Origin: Takakia lepidozioides
Taxonomy: Eukaryota; Streptophyta; Takakiopsida; Takakiales; Takakiaceae
Assembly (NCBI GenBank): GCA_030704615.1
Contig: CM060732.1
Span: 68,801,053-68,865,052 of the forward strand
Length of the DNA stretch: 64,000 nucleotides
Reading direction: 5' to 3'
The notes below the pieces were generated by a model. That model did not search any database and was not told where the DNA came from. It worked only from the letters and a program-made list of their open reading frames with translations. This document shows positions 1-11,136 of this stretch, one piece after another. The position numbers and the translations under genes were made by a program. Position 1 is the first letter of the stretch, and the number at the start of each line of letters is the position of its first letter.

Positions 1-1870
1 GTACACCAACAATGCTGCTGCTTCCTACTTAAAGCATCGGCCACCACATTGTCCCGTCCCGGTTTGTACTGGATATCCAACGTCGAACACTGCCAAAGTA
101 TCTTTGCCCACTAAGTTTTTTTTGGGGACAACTTGGGCTGCGTGGCAAAATACTTCACACCGTGACATTGTCCGTGAACACCTTCACTGGGTTGGAACCA
201 ACATAGTGGCGCCAGAGTTCAAGGCAATGTACCACCGCCTTCATCTCTTTTTCGTGCGTCGGCCACCGTCGCTCCACTCATTCATTTTTTCTTACTTTCG
301 TAAGCCACTGGACGTCCATCTTGCATAAGTACACCCCAATTGCGAAGTCCGATGCATCTGTATGAATCTCAAAAACGGACGATCGAACTCCGGATTTTTA
401 AGACTGGAGCTTCCGTCATCCGCTGCTTCAATTCAGCAAAAGCTGACCACAAAATGTGTTCCATACCCAGACTTTGGATTTACACAGAAGGTCCGACAGC
501 GGCCCCGCGATCTTGGCGAAATTTCTCACATACTTCCTTAATAGGAGGCGAGTCCTAGGAAGGATCGCACTCCCGGGACCGAAGTCGGAGGCTCCCAGTC
601 CAAGATCGCCCTCACACTTTCTGTCATCCATTTTGATCCCATCCTGTGTAATCACGTGCCCCAAGAACTCCAACTTTTGTGACCCCGAATTCGCACTTTG
701 AAGCTTGGGCATACAGCTTCCTCCCTTCTCGCAATTTTTGGAACACACCCTTTTGAGGTGCTCCAGGTGCTCCTCCTTTGTTTTCGAGTACACCAAGATG
801 TCGTCGATGTACACCGATCACAAAGTCATCCAACCACACCACTCCTGGAAAAGGCTGTTCATCAGCGTGCTAAATGTCGCTGGTGCATTGGTGAGCCCAA
901 AAGGCATCACCAAGAACTCATATGAACCATACCTTGTCCTGCACGCGTTCTTCTCCTCATCTCCTTCCGCCACCCCGAATTTGGTGATAGCCGGAGCGCA
1001 AGTCGATCCGGCTGAAATACTTCGCTCCTCCCTCCTGCCAACCGATCGAAGGGTCGTCGATCCTTGGCAAAGGGTACCGGTTTTTTGATAGTCACCTTTT
1101 CGAGCCCTGTAATCGACACACATCCGCAGCGTCCCATCCTTCTTGTCTGCAAATAGCACCGGGCTCCGTAAGGTGACTTATCTCGGCCGGATGTACCCCT
1201 TTGACATTAGATCTTTGAGCTGAGTCTTCAGCTCGAACCAACTCTTTGTGGCTCAACCGGTAGGGTCGCCTTGCAGGCTTTTCCGATCCCGGTATCACCT
1301 CAATTTGTGGTCAACTCCTCTTCGCGTGGCAAGCCGCTTGGTAAATCCTCCGGCATCACATCCTGGTAATTTCTCCCAAAATCCCCTTGATCCAATCTGG
1401 CTCGGCTCCCCCTCGCCTTCTCCCTTTCACTTCTTCTACTAATAAAACAAAAACTGGGACGTCGTGTGTTCCCCTCCCACGGCCCACTCCTTTGCTGATA
1501 GAATGTTTATTCGCCCCCACTGATTTGGGCGTTTCCTCCGACACTCGTAAAAACCTCGCCACCATTTCCCCATGGCCAGCGTGACTACTCTCTGGCTGCC
1601 ATCTATGACCGCTCCGGATTTGCTCAAAAAGGTCATTCCCAAAATGAGATCCACTCCATCGATCTCGCAGATAGTGAAGTTCTCACGTCCCCTCCCAGCT
1701 CCCCAGTTGAAGAGGAACATCAAACGCCAACCTTGTCGCCAACTGAGGTTCTCCTTTGGCAAAGAGCGCACACTCAATAGAGGCCCCCCACTTCCCTTGT
1801 CGGGAGTCCCAACTTTCCCGCGCCGCCGCCGGCGTCATGAAGGAGTGCGACTCTCCTGTGTCCACCAACA
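1..1870 (-). pseudogene. Ty3/gypsy pol remnant: protease, reverse transcriptase, RNase H
   Basis: Reads on the minus strand from the protease at about 1870 to the RNase H end near position 30; integrase would lie beyond the left edge. The protease active site reads LVDTGESHSF near 1850-1870, followed by the flap-side piece ending DLILGMTFL near 1640. Reverse transcriptase pieces include VDYRA (about 1100), MPFGLTNAPATFS (about 850-890) and the catalytic YIDDILVYS (about 790-812). The RNase H tail ends with a frame resembling QYKPGRDNVVADAL at about 30-75, the usual gypsy ending. The coding line jumps between frames at least three times, so this copy cannot make a full polyprotein. The family assignment rests on the protease-RT-RNase H order and wording of the motifs. 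Confidence 0.9.
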
Positions 1871-2049
1871 ACGCACATTAGTTCCGGATATATCCCATCC
1901 ACGAACAATAACTGACTCCCTTTTCGTAAGGCGCCAGTTCCTGATACAACTCACAAGAAAATTTTGCCTACCTTGCAAGTCCTCTGGCGACCACCGCTTC
2001 CACCACCAAGCGACTGATGGTATCTTCCGACACCGCAGCTCCTGGTTCG

Positions 2050-3110
2050 CCCGAGTCATGTTCAATTTGCCGGGGCTTCGTGCACTTCTTGCACTGTCTT
2101 GGCCATGTGCCCTGGCTCCCCGCAATTGAAACACACACTCCATCAAAGGTCGCCTTCTGTCCGCCATAAGAGCGCTCGCTCCACCCGCTTTTCCTTTCGA
2201 AGCCCCGGGTGCCGCCTTGACGTGTGAAGACCTCCTCCCTTCGATTTCCACGTGCCATTTTCGCCGCGTGGCCTATCCACTTCTTTTCCCCCGTCGGGAG
2301 AGTCACCTTCCCGCCGGGTCCTTCTTGTGGTTCAGCTCCGTACGGCCTTGTCTCTCAACCCCTAGGGACATCCGAGAAACATTAGCTCTCTCAAGTGCCT
2401 CGTTCAAAGTCTTGGGTGGCTTCTCCTCCAAACTTCCTTCCTGGCCTCCCTTCCAGCCCATGGGGCCAGTCCCGCCCACAAAAGTTGAAGACCATTTTCT
2501 GGTTCTGTCCATGTCCGCGACTTCGAGCAACAGCACATTGAAAGCCTGGACATACCCCCGAATGTCATCTGTTTGCTTCAAATTCCTCATCTTGTCCCGG
2601 GCAAGCCAGGATGCGTTGAGGGGCACAAACTGTCTCTCATCAATTCCTTGAACTCACTCCAGTTCAAGGTTTCCGGGCTTGGGCCTCGCTCGTGAAGGCG
2701 TTTCTGCCACCATTGTTGAGCATAGCCCCTCAAATAGGTGGGAGCCACTTCCACCCGATCCTCGTCAACTCAACTTGGGCCGCCCGGAAGTACTGCTCTA
2801 GCTCCAGGAGCCAGGTGTTGAGTGCCTTCCGGTTTCGAACGCCCTCGAAGTGCCGGGTTCCTTAGGCTTCACCTTAAACTTTGCCTTGGTGGAAGTGGCA
2901 TTAGCCGCCTTCAACACGTCTTTCAACGTCCCGCCAAACTGCCCAACAACCCTTCCCAAAAGGCTGCCGGCATGGGAGGCATCTCTTGGTTTGTCGGAGC
3001 TCTCAAAGATTCCTCGGGCTCCGACTCCTCGGATTCCTCCCCCTCCTGAGCGGCCTCGTTTTCGGAAACATTAATCGCTTCCTCAAACGGCCGCCTCGGT
3101 GACACGTCGC
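2050..3110 (-). pseudogene. Ty3/gypsy gag remnant with zinc knuckle
   Basis: Lies upstream of the pol remnant in the element's own direction. A gag-type capsid stretch at 2480-2626 (minus) reads PLNASWLARDKMRNLKQ and continues with a helical segment typical of plant gypsy gag. Near 2110-2145 one frame gives CFNCGEPGHMA, a CCHC nucleocapsid knuckle whose last Cys is not present in that frame. The N-terminal part (2923-3105) is acidic, rich in Glu and Ser. Several frameshifts separate the pieces. It would have formed the virus-like particle shell of the retrotransposon. Confidence 0.8.
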
Positions 3111-3221
3111 CCCCATCGGGCTCACCGGGTCATCATCTTTGGGCCGTTCCGCTTTCTTTCGCTTCGGCTTGCCCGACCCCCATGATGAGGCCAATCCCAA
3201 GGACGATCGCGTACTGAACTC

Positions 3222-3236
3222 TAACTCTGATATACC
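3222..3236 (-). other. Primer-binding-site-like sequence of the gypsy element
   Basis: On the minus strand the bases read TGGTATATCAGAGTT, close to the tRNA-iMet primer site TGGTATCAGAGC used by many plant LTR elements, with a TA insertion. It sits between the LTR end (about 3247) and gag, exactly where a primer site belongs, and it fixes the inner end of the LTR. Confidence 0.65.
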
Positions 3237-3246
3237 AAAAGTCGTC

Positions 3247-4013
3247 ACACCTCAATTCGGTAAACTCCCCTTCAAGTCATAGTTACTCGCTTTGATGCGC
3301 GCGCCTGACTCCCAACCTGGCCGCCGGGCCAACTTGGAGTTTCGGCTGCTCACCGGGACATAACGGTCCCCTTCCGCTTCCCCTCTAAACCCTCCACCTA
3401 TTGGGACTAGGAGAATTCCCTTTGGTAGATGGCAGTCCGGAACAGCTCCCAACTCTTTGGTCGCTTTCCTTCTCGCTCGCTTCGCTTACTCACTAGTTTT
3501 TGGTCACCAAACGGGCTTAAATTGCACCGTTCTCCTCCGGGTTACTACTTCCCTAATTAACTATTTACGCTCTTCCCTCTGCCCGCGGGGGTTTCATAAC
3601 CAGCCATGCCATTTTATGGCGAACCACCACGAAAACCCTCGACTCCCGGTGGTGAGTCGCGGTGAGTCTTGGCCCACTCAACCCGCGGCCCCAATGGACC
3701 GTGATGAGTCCCAAGACTCCCACGACTCCCACCGCGAGTCTCCACCTCCAACCCACATGGTGAGTCCTATGCCACGCCACCCACCCCCCACTAATTCCCG
3801 CTAACTACCACCACCACCCCTTGTGAGCCACTCCACCGCAACCCGGTGTGCGGGGCTCCACCTAGTGAGCGCCTCCGCTCCTCCTTGAGTGCCTTGGGCA
3901 CTCAAGGGTGCTTCAGCCCCCCATACCTATCGCGCCGCCGCTGCCCCCACCACAGGGGCAGCCCCTCATGTGTGTCCCGACCCCCCTACCCTTCCAAGGC
4001 AAAGGGCCGCGAC
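3247..4013 (-). repeat. 5' LTR of the minus-strand gypsy element (left arm of inverted repeat)
   Basis: This stretch matches 4778-5460 in reverse complement almost throughout, with scattered substitutions and small gaps. It ends next to the primer-binding-like site and gag, so it is best read as the 5' LTR of the minus-strand gypsy element. The outer boundary is only the point where similarity to the other arm stops; the true LTR start may lie further right. It is GC-rich, with many CCACC/GGTGG and 'gagtc' repeats. Confidence 0.7.
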
Positions 4014-4777
4014 AATGCATGGTGTGGTGGCTAGTGTGTAGAATGCATGCTAGCTTACAAAAGTGGGAGAGGTAAATTGGTTGTAATTGTGTGTTTGCGC
4101 AGTGCCGAAATCGGGTGACTCCCATCCAAGGGGCAAGGAAACTTGCGCCTTCTTTGGGAATTCACGTGCTAAGTGCGCACCTGGCGCGTGCGCGTACTAT
4201 AACTGCGCTACCGAGGGGTTGCCTTGTAGTGCGGGCCTAACGCGGAAGCTACGTGCTTCCGTTCACGTACTATAATCGTGTAGCCTCGGGACGAAGTCTT
4301 AGTGCGGCTTCGGCGTGTTCCCGTACCCTCAGGCCAGCATTCCAAGGCAGACCCAATTGTTAGTGATTGGGGGCGCACGGTTGGTTCAAGGTTATCTTCC
4401 TAGTCAAAGAGGGTTCCAGGTGAACCCCTTGCTCAAGGTGATGCCAAAAGCGGCATCATGAGCGATCGCAAGCAATGTTGTTGCAGTAAGGCGATTCGAT
4501 CCTCGGGGAGGATCGTTCCTTTGGCCTTGAAGTAGGCCAAGAATAGTGCACTGGGAGGAGCTGGAGAGGCTCCACCCTTTGGCCGGGACTTGGAGGAAGT
4601 CGGCCGAACTAGCTAGTGGAGAGTAGAGTCAAGTGTGGGGGTTTGGTTCCTTACCATGGGAACGCCATGGTACAGAAACAAACTCCTTGATGTGGGACGC
4701 CACAACTTGGATGTTCGTTTCTACAAAATGGACAAGTCGATGAGGACATCGACTCCCTCCCTTGGTAGGGGTGTGTG
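4014..4777. other. Unique spacer between the two inverted LTR arms
   Basis: No gene is visible. The spacer has a pair of similar stretches around 4180-4215 and 4255-4285 (GCGTACTATAACTGCGCTA versus CACGTACTATAATCGTGTA) and several short GC-rich dyads. It may contain the unrecognised outer LTR ends or an independent insertion. Confidence 0.5.
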
Positions 4778-5460
4778 TCGCGGCCCTTTGCCTTGAGGGC
4801 AGGGGGTCGGGACACATGAGGGGTTGCCCCTGTGGTGGGCGCAACGGCAGCGATAGGTATGGGGGGCTGAGGCACCCTTGAGTGCCCAAGGCACTCAGGG
4901 AAGCGGAGGCGCTCACTAGGTGGAGCCCCGCACACCGGGTTGCGGTGGGGGTGCTCCACAAGGGGTGGTGGTAGCTTAGTGGGACTTAGTGGGGGTGGCA
5001 TAGGACTCACCATGGGGGCGGAGACCTCGTGGTGGGAGTGGTGAGCGGGCCAAGACTCACCGCGACTCACCACCGGGAATCGAGGGTCTTCGTGGTGGTT
5101 CGCCATAAAATGGCATGGCTGGTTGTGAAACCCCCGCGGACAGCTACAGAAGTATATATAGGGAGTAGTAACCCCGAGAACGGTGCAACCCCGTTGGTGA
5201 CCAAAAACTAGTGAGTAAGCGAGCGAGCCGGAAAGCGACCAAAGAGTGGGGAGCTGTTCCGGACTGCCATCTACCAAAGGGAATTCTCCTAGTCCCAATT
5301 AGGTGGAGGGTTTTAGAGGGAAGCGAAAGGGGACCGTTATGTCCCGGTAAGCAGCCGAAGCTCCAAGTTGGCCCGGCGGCGAGGTTGGGAGTCAGGCGCG
5401 CGCATCAAAGCGAGTAACTATGACTTGAAGGGGAGTTTACCGAATTGAGGTGCGCGACAA
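4778..5460 (+). repeat. Inverted LTR copy (right arm), with TATA box
   Basis: Reverse-complement copy of the LTR at 3247-4013. A TATATATA at 5153-5160 lies about 300 bp before its inner end and is a plausible LTR promoter. At the inner end, after about 5460, there is no primer-binding site or gag, so this is a solo or truncated LTR. The arms differ by many point changes, so the duplication is not very recent. Confidence 0.7.
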
Positions 5461-5999
5461 TTCAGCTGGGAGTGTGGCTTTTACGTCATGTCATTCATTC
5501 AAGTGTTTTATGAGTGGGTAAAAGTCAGAGCAAATGTCTCCAAGACTGCAAAGCCAGAGAGAGGAACACCTTTCACAAAGGACTGGTTTACTTTCAAGTT
5601 TGCACTTGGGCAGCGAATGCAGTGTACCCAGTATATCGTGCGGGGGTTGGACAATGTAGAGAAACTGCTCTCATGAGTATGATGTACTTGTCATGTGAAG
5701 TCTATGTACCGAAATAAAAAATGCGAGTCTTTTTGCGTACTATTCTAGTGGTGATGAGCATTTTTGTGTACTGTGGGTGCTGGCATGTTTTGTAATGTTG
5801 TCACTAAACTCAATGGACACAATGGTGTCAATTTTTCCATGCACTGTGCACCCGAGTCTGCTGAGCTTGAATGTGCGAGCAGTACGCTGCCGAGGCTAGG
5901 ACTGCTGGGTCTGGTACCTAGTCTGGGAGGCACCATGTCCATGAGTCCGCTGGGACGCTGGATTGGCATAAGTTGCAGGGATGAGGTGGAAGTGTGGTG
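5461..5999. other. No gene recognised
   Basis: About 540 bp between the LTR and the minisatellite. Short frames here match no family I recognise, and no RNA gene or clear repeat structure is seen. Confidence 0.5.
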
Positions 6000-6180
6000 A
6001 GCAGACTTTTGGAGTGGGCAGCAGACTGACCAGCAGACTGGCTTACTGGCGCTCGCAGTCTGTTGACTGTGACTCTGTTGGGAGACTGTGCGTGAGTCCG
6101 TTGGGAGACTATGCTTGGGAGATTGTGTGGGAGTCAGTTGGGAGACTGGAGGAGTCCGTTGGGAGACTGCATTAGTCCAT
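6000..6180. repeat. Short minisatellite with GAGTCCGTTGGGAGACT-type units
   Basis: Imperfect tandem units built on 'gcagactg' (6018-6045) and then 'gttgggagact' (6077-6172). The core GACT/AGTC resembles the minisatellites at 7740-8240 and 10080-10220. Together the three clusters bracket and interrupt the MULE remnant. Confidence 0.7.
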
Positions 6181-6222
6181 TGCAGACTTGTATTTCAGAA
6201 ATGGACAATGCTACCAGAAGAA

Positions 6223-6486
6223 ATTGCAGACTTATATTGTCTTCTTCGTGACACCTACACGACATCAAATCTTGTCTCTTTTCGAGGAATTGCAGACTTA
6301 TATTGTCTTCTCCGTGACACCTACACGACATAAAACCTTGTCTCTTTTCGAGGAATTGCAGACTTATATTGTCTTCTCCGTGACACCTACACGACGTGAA
6401 ACCTTGTCTGTTTTTGAGGCATTGCAGACTTATATTGTCTTCTTCGTGACATCTACACGACCTGAAACCTTGCAAATTTTTGAGTA
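6223..6486. repeat. 66-bp tandem repeat, four copies
   Basis: Copies begin at 6223, 6289, 6355 and 6421 with ATTGCAGACTTATATTGTCT and are highly similar. The 66-bp period is 22 codons, so frames on both strands stay open across the array. It adjoins the 3' end of the MULE SWIM region on the minus strand, and the open minus frame runs into its last unit. Whether it was ever translated is unknown. Confidence 0.9.
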
Positions 6487-9400
6487 TATATGTGCTGTAG
6501 GTGCAGATGCAGACACCCTCTTGCTGGTTCTCCGCAAAACCCTAGGCCGGGTTTTCCAGGCCTCCACGAAATCTCGTCTCCTTTTCAGAGACATGTTGTT
6601 GTTGTCGTTCAGAGGACGGAAAGCCTTCGCTGCCGCAGGGTGCAACATTCCAGCCGCACTTTTCGCCAGGATATCAACGAGCTGCCCTCTGCACATATGA
6701 AGAGCAGATCGGGCATGTGCCTCCAGGTATTTGTCATCACCTACAATGCGAAGTATGTCCGCGAATTCTTGTTCCAATGAGGCTGAGACCTGCAGAGGTG
6801 CCTCGTCGTAGGGGAAGTCGTCCGGAGGATGTCTTTCCATGAACTGATTGGATTCGTCGATGCCGCCGGCACCATTGCCCAAGAGCAAGTTAGGTAATCC
6901 TCCATGAATGGTTCCCAGCGCCGTGCCACAAGCGCGCACAAGGAGGCCATCCTGCAGGTCAGGGTGAAGCATCTTCAGGACACGGACTTGATGCTTGCAT
7001 AAGTTTCCCTTCATTGCCCATGGGCACGTGCAACAACCCCAATCGCAATCAGGATTGTAAACAATGTATGTTGTGCCGGGGTGGTTGCTGCTGAGCACAT
7101 AGGCTGGTTCACCAGCACCCAAGGGAAGAGTAACACTCTCAGCAGGAATGTCTCGTGCCGCAAGTATAGAACTGGATATGTACTTTTCGTGTTTGTCATT
7201 TCTTATGAACCCGTGGGTCTTCAAATGGATTGCGTACTAGTAGTGTGTTAGCACACGGCCAGTCAGTTCCCATATAAGCCAGTCCACTCTATGACCACTC
7301 ATCTTGCCTTTCCCCATGGCAAGTCTTGCCTTCAAATTTCCATGGTATGCCTCAATGCTTGCGTTTGTGTCTTGGCTTGCATGAGGGACATTGCGGGCTG
7401 CTGTACACCACATTGCTATTTTGGGCTTCCAGTACTGTTCGATATAGTCAAGAAATTCATGTCCTTTCGGGTATTTTGACCTCATACGACGGATTCTCCT
7501 TGCAACCCACCGAAGCGCTCTTTTCTCGTTGCGTGGTCCCCCTCTACAGTACATGAGGTCTCCCATATCCTTCAACAAGTTTACAGCGGTCACCGGATGC
7601 TTTGTTTTCTTGCATGATTGCTTCACCCATGCCTTGCGGACATGCCAAAGGCAGAGGAAAATGAGTACTCATTCAAAAACAATTCTGCACAACACACATG
7701 GTACACATTAGAGTCTTGGGATCGGACTGCAATGGTGGACTGCCGGAGTGGACTGTAACAGCGACCTGTATTAGCGGGCAGAGCCACTGGACTCGCCCAG
7801 TGAACAGTACAATGCCATGACGTTGATGTGCTGGAATAACCCCATTGGACTACCCAGTGGACTTCCCCATTGGACTTCCCCTAGCTAGGACTGGGGCAGC
7901 GGACTGCCCCAGGGACTGCCGAGTGGACTTGGCAGCGGACGGCCGACCCCAGGGACTACTGAGTGGACTTCCCCTAGCTAGGACTGGGGCAGCGGACTGC
8001 CCCAGGGATTGCCGAGTGGACTTGGCAGCGGACGGCCGACCCCAGGGACTACTGAGTGGACTTGGCAGCGGACTTGCCGGGGACTGCCAGCGGACTTGCC
8101 AGGGGACTGATGATCGGACTTGACAGCGGACTACCAGTGGATTTGCCCAGCGAACTGCCATCGGGTTTCGCCACAGGAGTCTGCCAGTGGACTGTAGCAA
8201 TGGACTGCTACAGTGGACTTCGACAATGGACCGGTGCTGTGGACCAACAGACTTACCGAATAGCGTTGATTTATGCTTCGGCATCGTCCACAATGAAGGC
8301 ATTGGGTTGCCAGCTCGGCAAATGTGCGAGGAGTGAATCGCGCAAGGCTCTCATCCACGGAACCAGGTCTCTTGTCCGATTCCTCGCGGATAGGATATAG
8401 GCAACTGGTATACCGTTCAACCACTCGTCGAAGACCATCAACGTGTACAATGGGAACTGTTGGAATGCACAATGTAAGATGGTCAGAGCATGCAAATTCC
8501 GCTCAGTTCTGCACGAGAAGACTTCATAAGAGTGATGAGGTCTGTAGCGGTTCACAATGGGTCTGCCTCTCGGTCTTCCGCAACGTACACAACCCTAAAC
8601 ATACAGAAAGGGTCAGCACACCAAATATTATGTGAATGTTGCATGGTACTATGCTATCATGCTCGTACAAGTCCATGGAATCGTTCGAATAGTACCTTGT
8701 CATGATTTGTCCCAAAGGTTGCATCACATGCAACGATACGGTCATGTCCTAGTTCCAGCATTCGTCGTTCCTGCCACGGAGTCTGTATGCCAATAGTGAA
8801 TGTCAAATCTCCATCAAAATGCTCGAATGTTGGCTCTAATTTCTCCTCTTGATAGAAAAAAACGGACGCAGGATTCTGGTCTCTCCAGATGCGCACACTC
8901 TCTGCATCATCGGCGTGCTTTTTGAAGGTTTGCCACGCACGTTTCTCGGCAAGGTTGCAAACATCTTGCTCCAACAAGAAATCATCGCGGGTCCATGCAT
9001 CGCCCAAGCCGGTGTTGTTCATCACGTGCTCTTTATGCTCCATCATGATTTGGGCGACCGACAGGCCTCGGCACAAACACTCGACGACCCAGGCTTTCAA
9101 TTCCTCGCTAATGTATGGTGCATAGGCGTGGCGGGTGTTCCTGAACTCTGCGGACTTCCCATGCGAGGGTTTCCCTTGTGCATCTGTATGCTCCATGTTG
9201 TTGTAGTACGTGAGGACACAGATGTCAGGGGCGAGATAGCATTGCTGGACCTTGAAACAGCATTGGCAACCACGTTTGTAAGACTCTCCATACTCCGACT
9301 TCTTTCTCCTTGGGCCTTTATGAGGGCAAGATGTTCCAGCACCCACAAGAGGTCCTCCACGCTTCTGTTTTGGATCCTCCACTATTGCCTTGTTGGTGCG

Positions 9401-9735
9401 CTTGTCATCAGGACCGTAGCAGCATTGATACCTGGACAGAAAATTCTAAAATCGATATCCAACGACTTGAGGAAGCATAAAATCAGAGAACTCGTGAAAC
9501 AAAAAATGGCAACAGACATGCAATGAAACGTCAAAAGGACTGAGGATGGTGCACACATAATACTGGACAGAAATGTGTTGGCTCTGGGTGCTTTTCGCGA
9601 GCCGGGTTCCACTTTAGAATGGACATTCACCCAAAACTGAGTGGGGTAATCCTCCAAACTCTCCTCTCCCAGGACGAAGTCACCAACTCTATCCCAAGGT
9701 ATGCAGGCCTTTTCAACATTCACTCGCACACCCAT
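6480..9735 (-). pseudogene. MULE-type transposase remnant with SWIM zinc finger
   Basis: Minus-strand pieces line up in the order of a Mutator-like (FAR1/MuDR type) transposase. The N-terminal part (9382-8697) has a Cys/His-rich segment (RGCQCCFKVQQC) and ends in CDATFGTNHDK, matching the first catalytic Asp region; a GTAC donor-like site follows at about 8697. A middle piece (8555-8271) holds VFDEWLNGIPVAY and FIVDDAEA. Two further pieces (7626-7237 and 7224-6430) follow, the last with the SWIM motif CCTCPWAMKGNLCKH at about 7000-7045. A minisatellite at 7740-8240 separates middle and C-terminal pieces. More N-terminal coding may reach 9735. It would have cut and moved its parent DNA element. 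A second partial copy is at 38840-39345. Confidence 0.8.
7740..8240. repeat. Minisatellite of GGACT units with a 93-bp higher-order repeat
   Basis: Dozens of 'ggactNNcc' units, often AGTGGACTTGCC or CAGCGGACTGCC. A longer unit starts at about 7872 (GGACTTCCCCTAGCTAGGAC) and recurs at 7965, giving a 93-bp period. It lies inside the MULE remnant. Confidence 0.85.
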
Positions 9736-10079
9736 AAACCCATATTACGTCTCACTCTTCCAATGGAGATCATTTCTGTTGAAGGGTCCTGGTTTTGCTG
9801 TTTGCAAACATTGTCGAAGAGGCCGTATAAGCGGGCTTTCCGTGATCAGTATATCATCGGGTTTTGTTTCCACGTCCATGCCCTATACAGTACAAAAGAC
9901 ACGCTTCTGAACATGCAAGAAACGCGCCGCAGTACAAGACACGATTGACAACGTGCCAGGAGAACAGTGCGCACGTTCGCGGCTGCTGGCAAGTGGCAGG
10001 CGACAGGGATGCAGGTTTGAATTGTAGCCCTAAAAATGGAGAGCTCGGATAGGTTATGGGAATGGACGGTGGCGATCCT
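9736..10079. other. No gene recognised
   Basis: Flank of the MULE remnant. Nothing beyond short meaningless frames is seen before the next minisatellite. Confidence 0.5.
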
Positions 10080-10220
10080 GCGCCGTCATCGGACTGGATG
10101 GCAGGGGACTGGCCAGCGGACTGGCAGACAGACTGGCGGACTGGCAGACTGCTGGGCAGCGGACTGGCCAGCAGCGGACTGGCAGACTGGAGGGCAGCGG
10201 ACTCATGGGCGGGGGACTGG
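10080..10220. repeat. GGACTGGC minisatellite
   Basis: Units of 10-16 bp based on 'agcggactggcagact' (for example 10112-10130 and 10160-10190), followed by a very GC-rich tail to about 10330. Same core as the clusters at 6000 and 7740. Confidence 0.8.
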
Positions 10221-10346
10221 CCGCGCGGCGGACGGGGGCGCGGGCGCGGTTGCTGCAGCCGCCCCCGCGGCTAGGCGACCGCGCGCAGCGGCGGGCGGGG
10301 TGTTGGGGAGCCGGGCGACCGTGCGCGGGGCCCACCGGCCACATCG

Positions 10347-10881
10347 CATGTGCCCATTGAAGACCCTATTAGGCTTTGGGGTGGGACTTTTTACTAAAAG
10401 TGGTAAATATATCATATATATCATCTAAAATTAAATATTTGGATAAATTCACTCAATTTGATGTACCTATATAGACTTTCATGGTGAAAAACTCTGCCTC
10501 TTTTGGTTGTAATATGGTAGAATCTAGAAGGTTCTAGATGGAGGAGGAAAGTTCCTTAGAAGTTTCCAAAATAATTAGAAATGTTCTTAGGAAGTTTGAC
10601 TTAAGGAAGTTTGACTTGAGGCTCTCAAGTCAAACCTATAAGATATTTATATTATGGAGAGTATGTAAAATGTTTGAGAACGTCATATTGAGGAGAATAT
10701 GTCAAACCTATGAAGGTTGACTTTAGGAAGTTTTGACTTGAGACTATCAAGTAAAACTTTTAAAATAATCATATTGTTAAGGGTATATAAACATGCAATG
10801 AAAGCCTAGAAGGATCGAGTTGTTTTGGGGAAAAGTTGAGAAGTACTTCTATTCTAATTTGTGTAGATCATGGGTGTTGCA
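10347..10881 (+). repeat. LTR of a second LTR retrotransposon
   Basis: Ends in CA immediately before a tRNA-Met primer site at 10883. It contains a TATA box (TATATAA, 10784-10790) about 90 bp before its end, and two similar internal stretches around 10590-10660 and 10710-10785 (aggaagtttgacttgag...). The start is tentatively the TG at 10347; no second LTR was identified in the window, so this boundary is uncertain. AT-rich, unlike the gypsy LTR at 3.2 kb. Confidence 0.6.
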
Positions 10882-10882
10882 A

Positions 10883-10895
10883 TGGTATCAGAGCC
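10883..10895 (+). other. tRNA-Met primer-binding site
   Basis: TGGTATCAGAGCC, the standard plant primer site complementary to initiator tRNA-Met, placed one base after the LTR end. Confidence 0.85.
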
Positions 10896-11136
10896 TAGTC
10901 TTTTTTAAAGTTGGGATTGAATACCCTCTTTAGGAGGATTCGATTAAGTTGTTGTGTTTTAAAGAGATTTTTGTTGTTAATATTTTTAAGTGTTGAATAG
11001 ATAGTAGTGATGGTGCGTCACGTACGGGATGGTTTGGGATTGTACTATTTACATATTGTATTAGGATAAGAGAATAGATATAGTATACATTAATCTTAGA
11101 AAACAAACACCACAATAGAAGGAGCAGTGGAGCAAG

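Noticed and set aside
6223-6486. CRISPR-like repeat array
   Set aside because: Repeats are contiguous 66-bp tandem units without unique spacers, in a plant nuclear context.
8849-9526. 225-codon plus-strand frame
   Set aside because: Antisense of the MULE transposase N-terminal region.
10036-10428. Arg/Ala/Trp-rich open frames
   Set aside because: They arise from the GC-rich minisatellite and lack any family resemblance.
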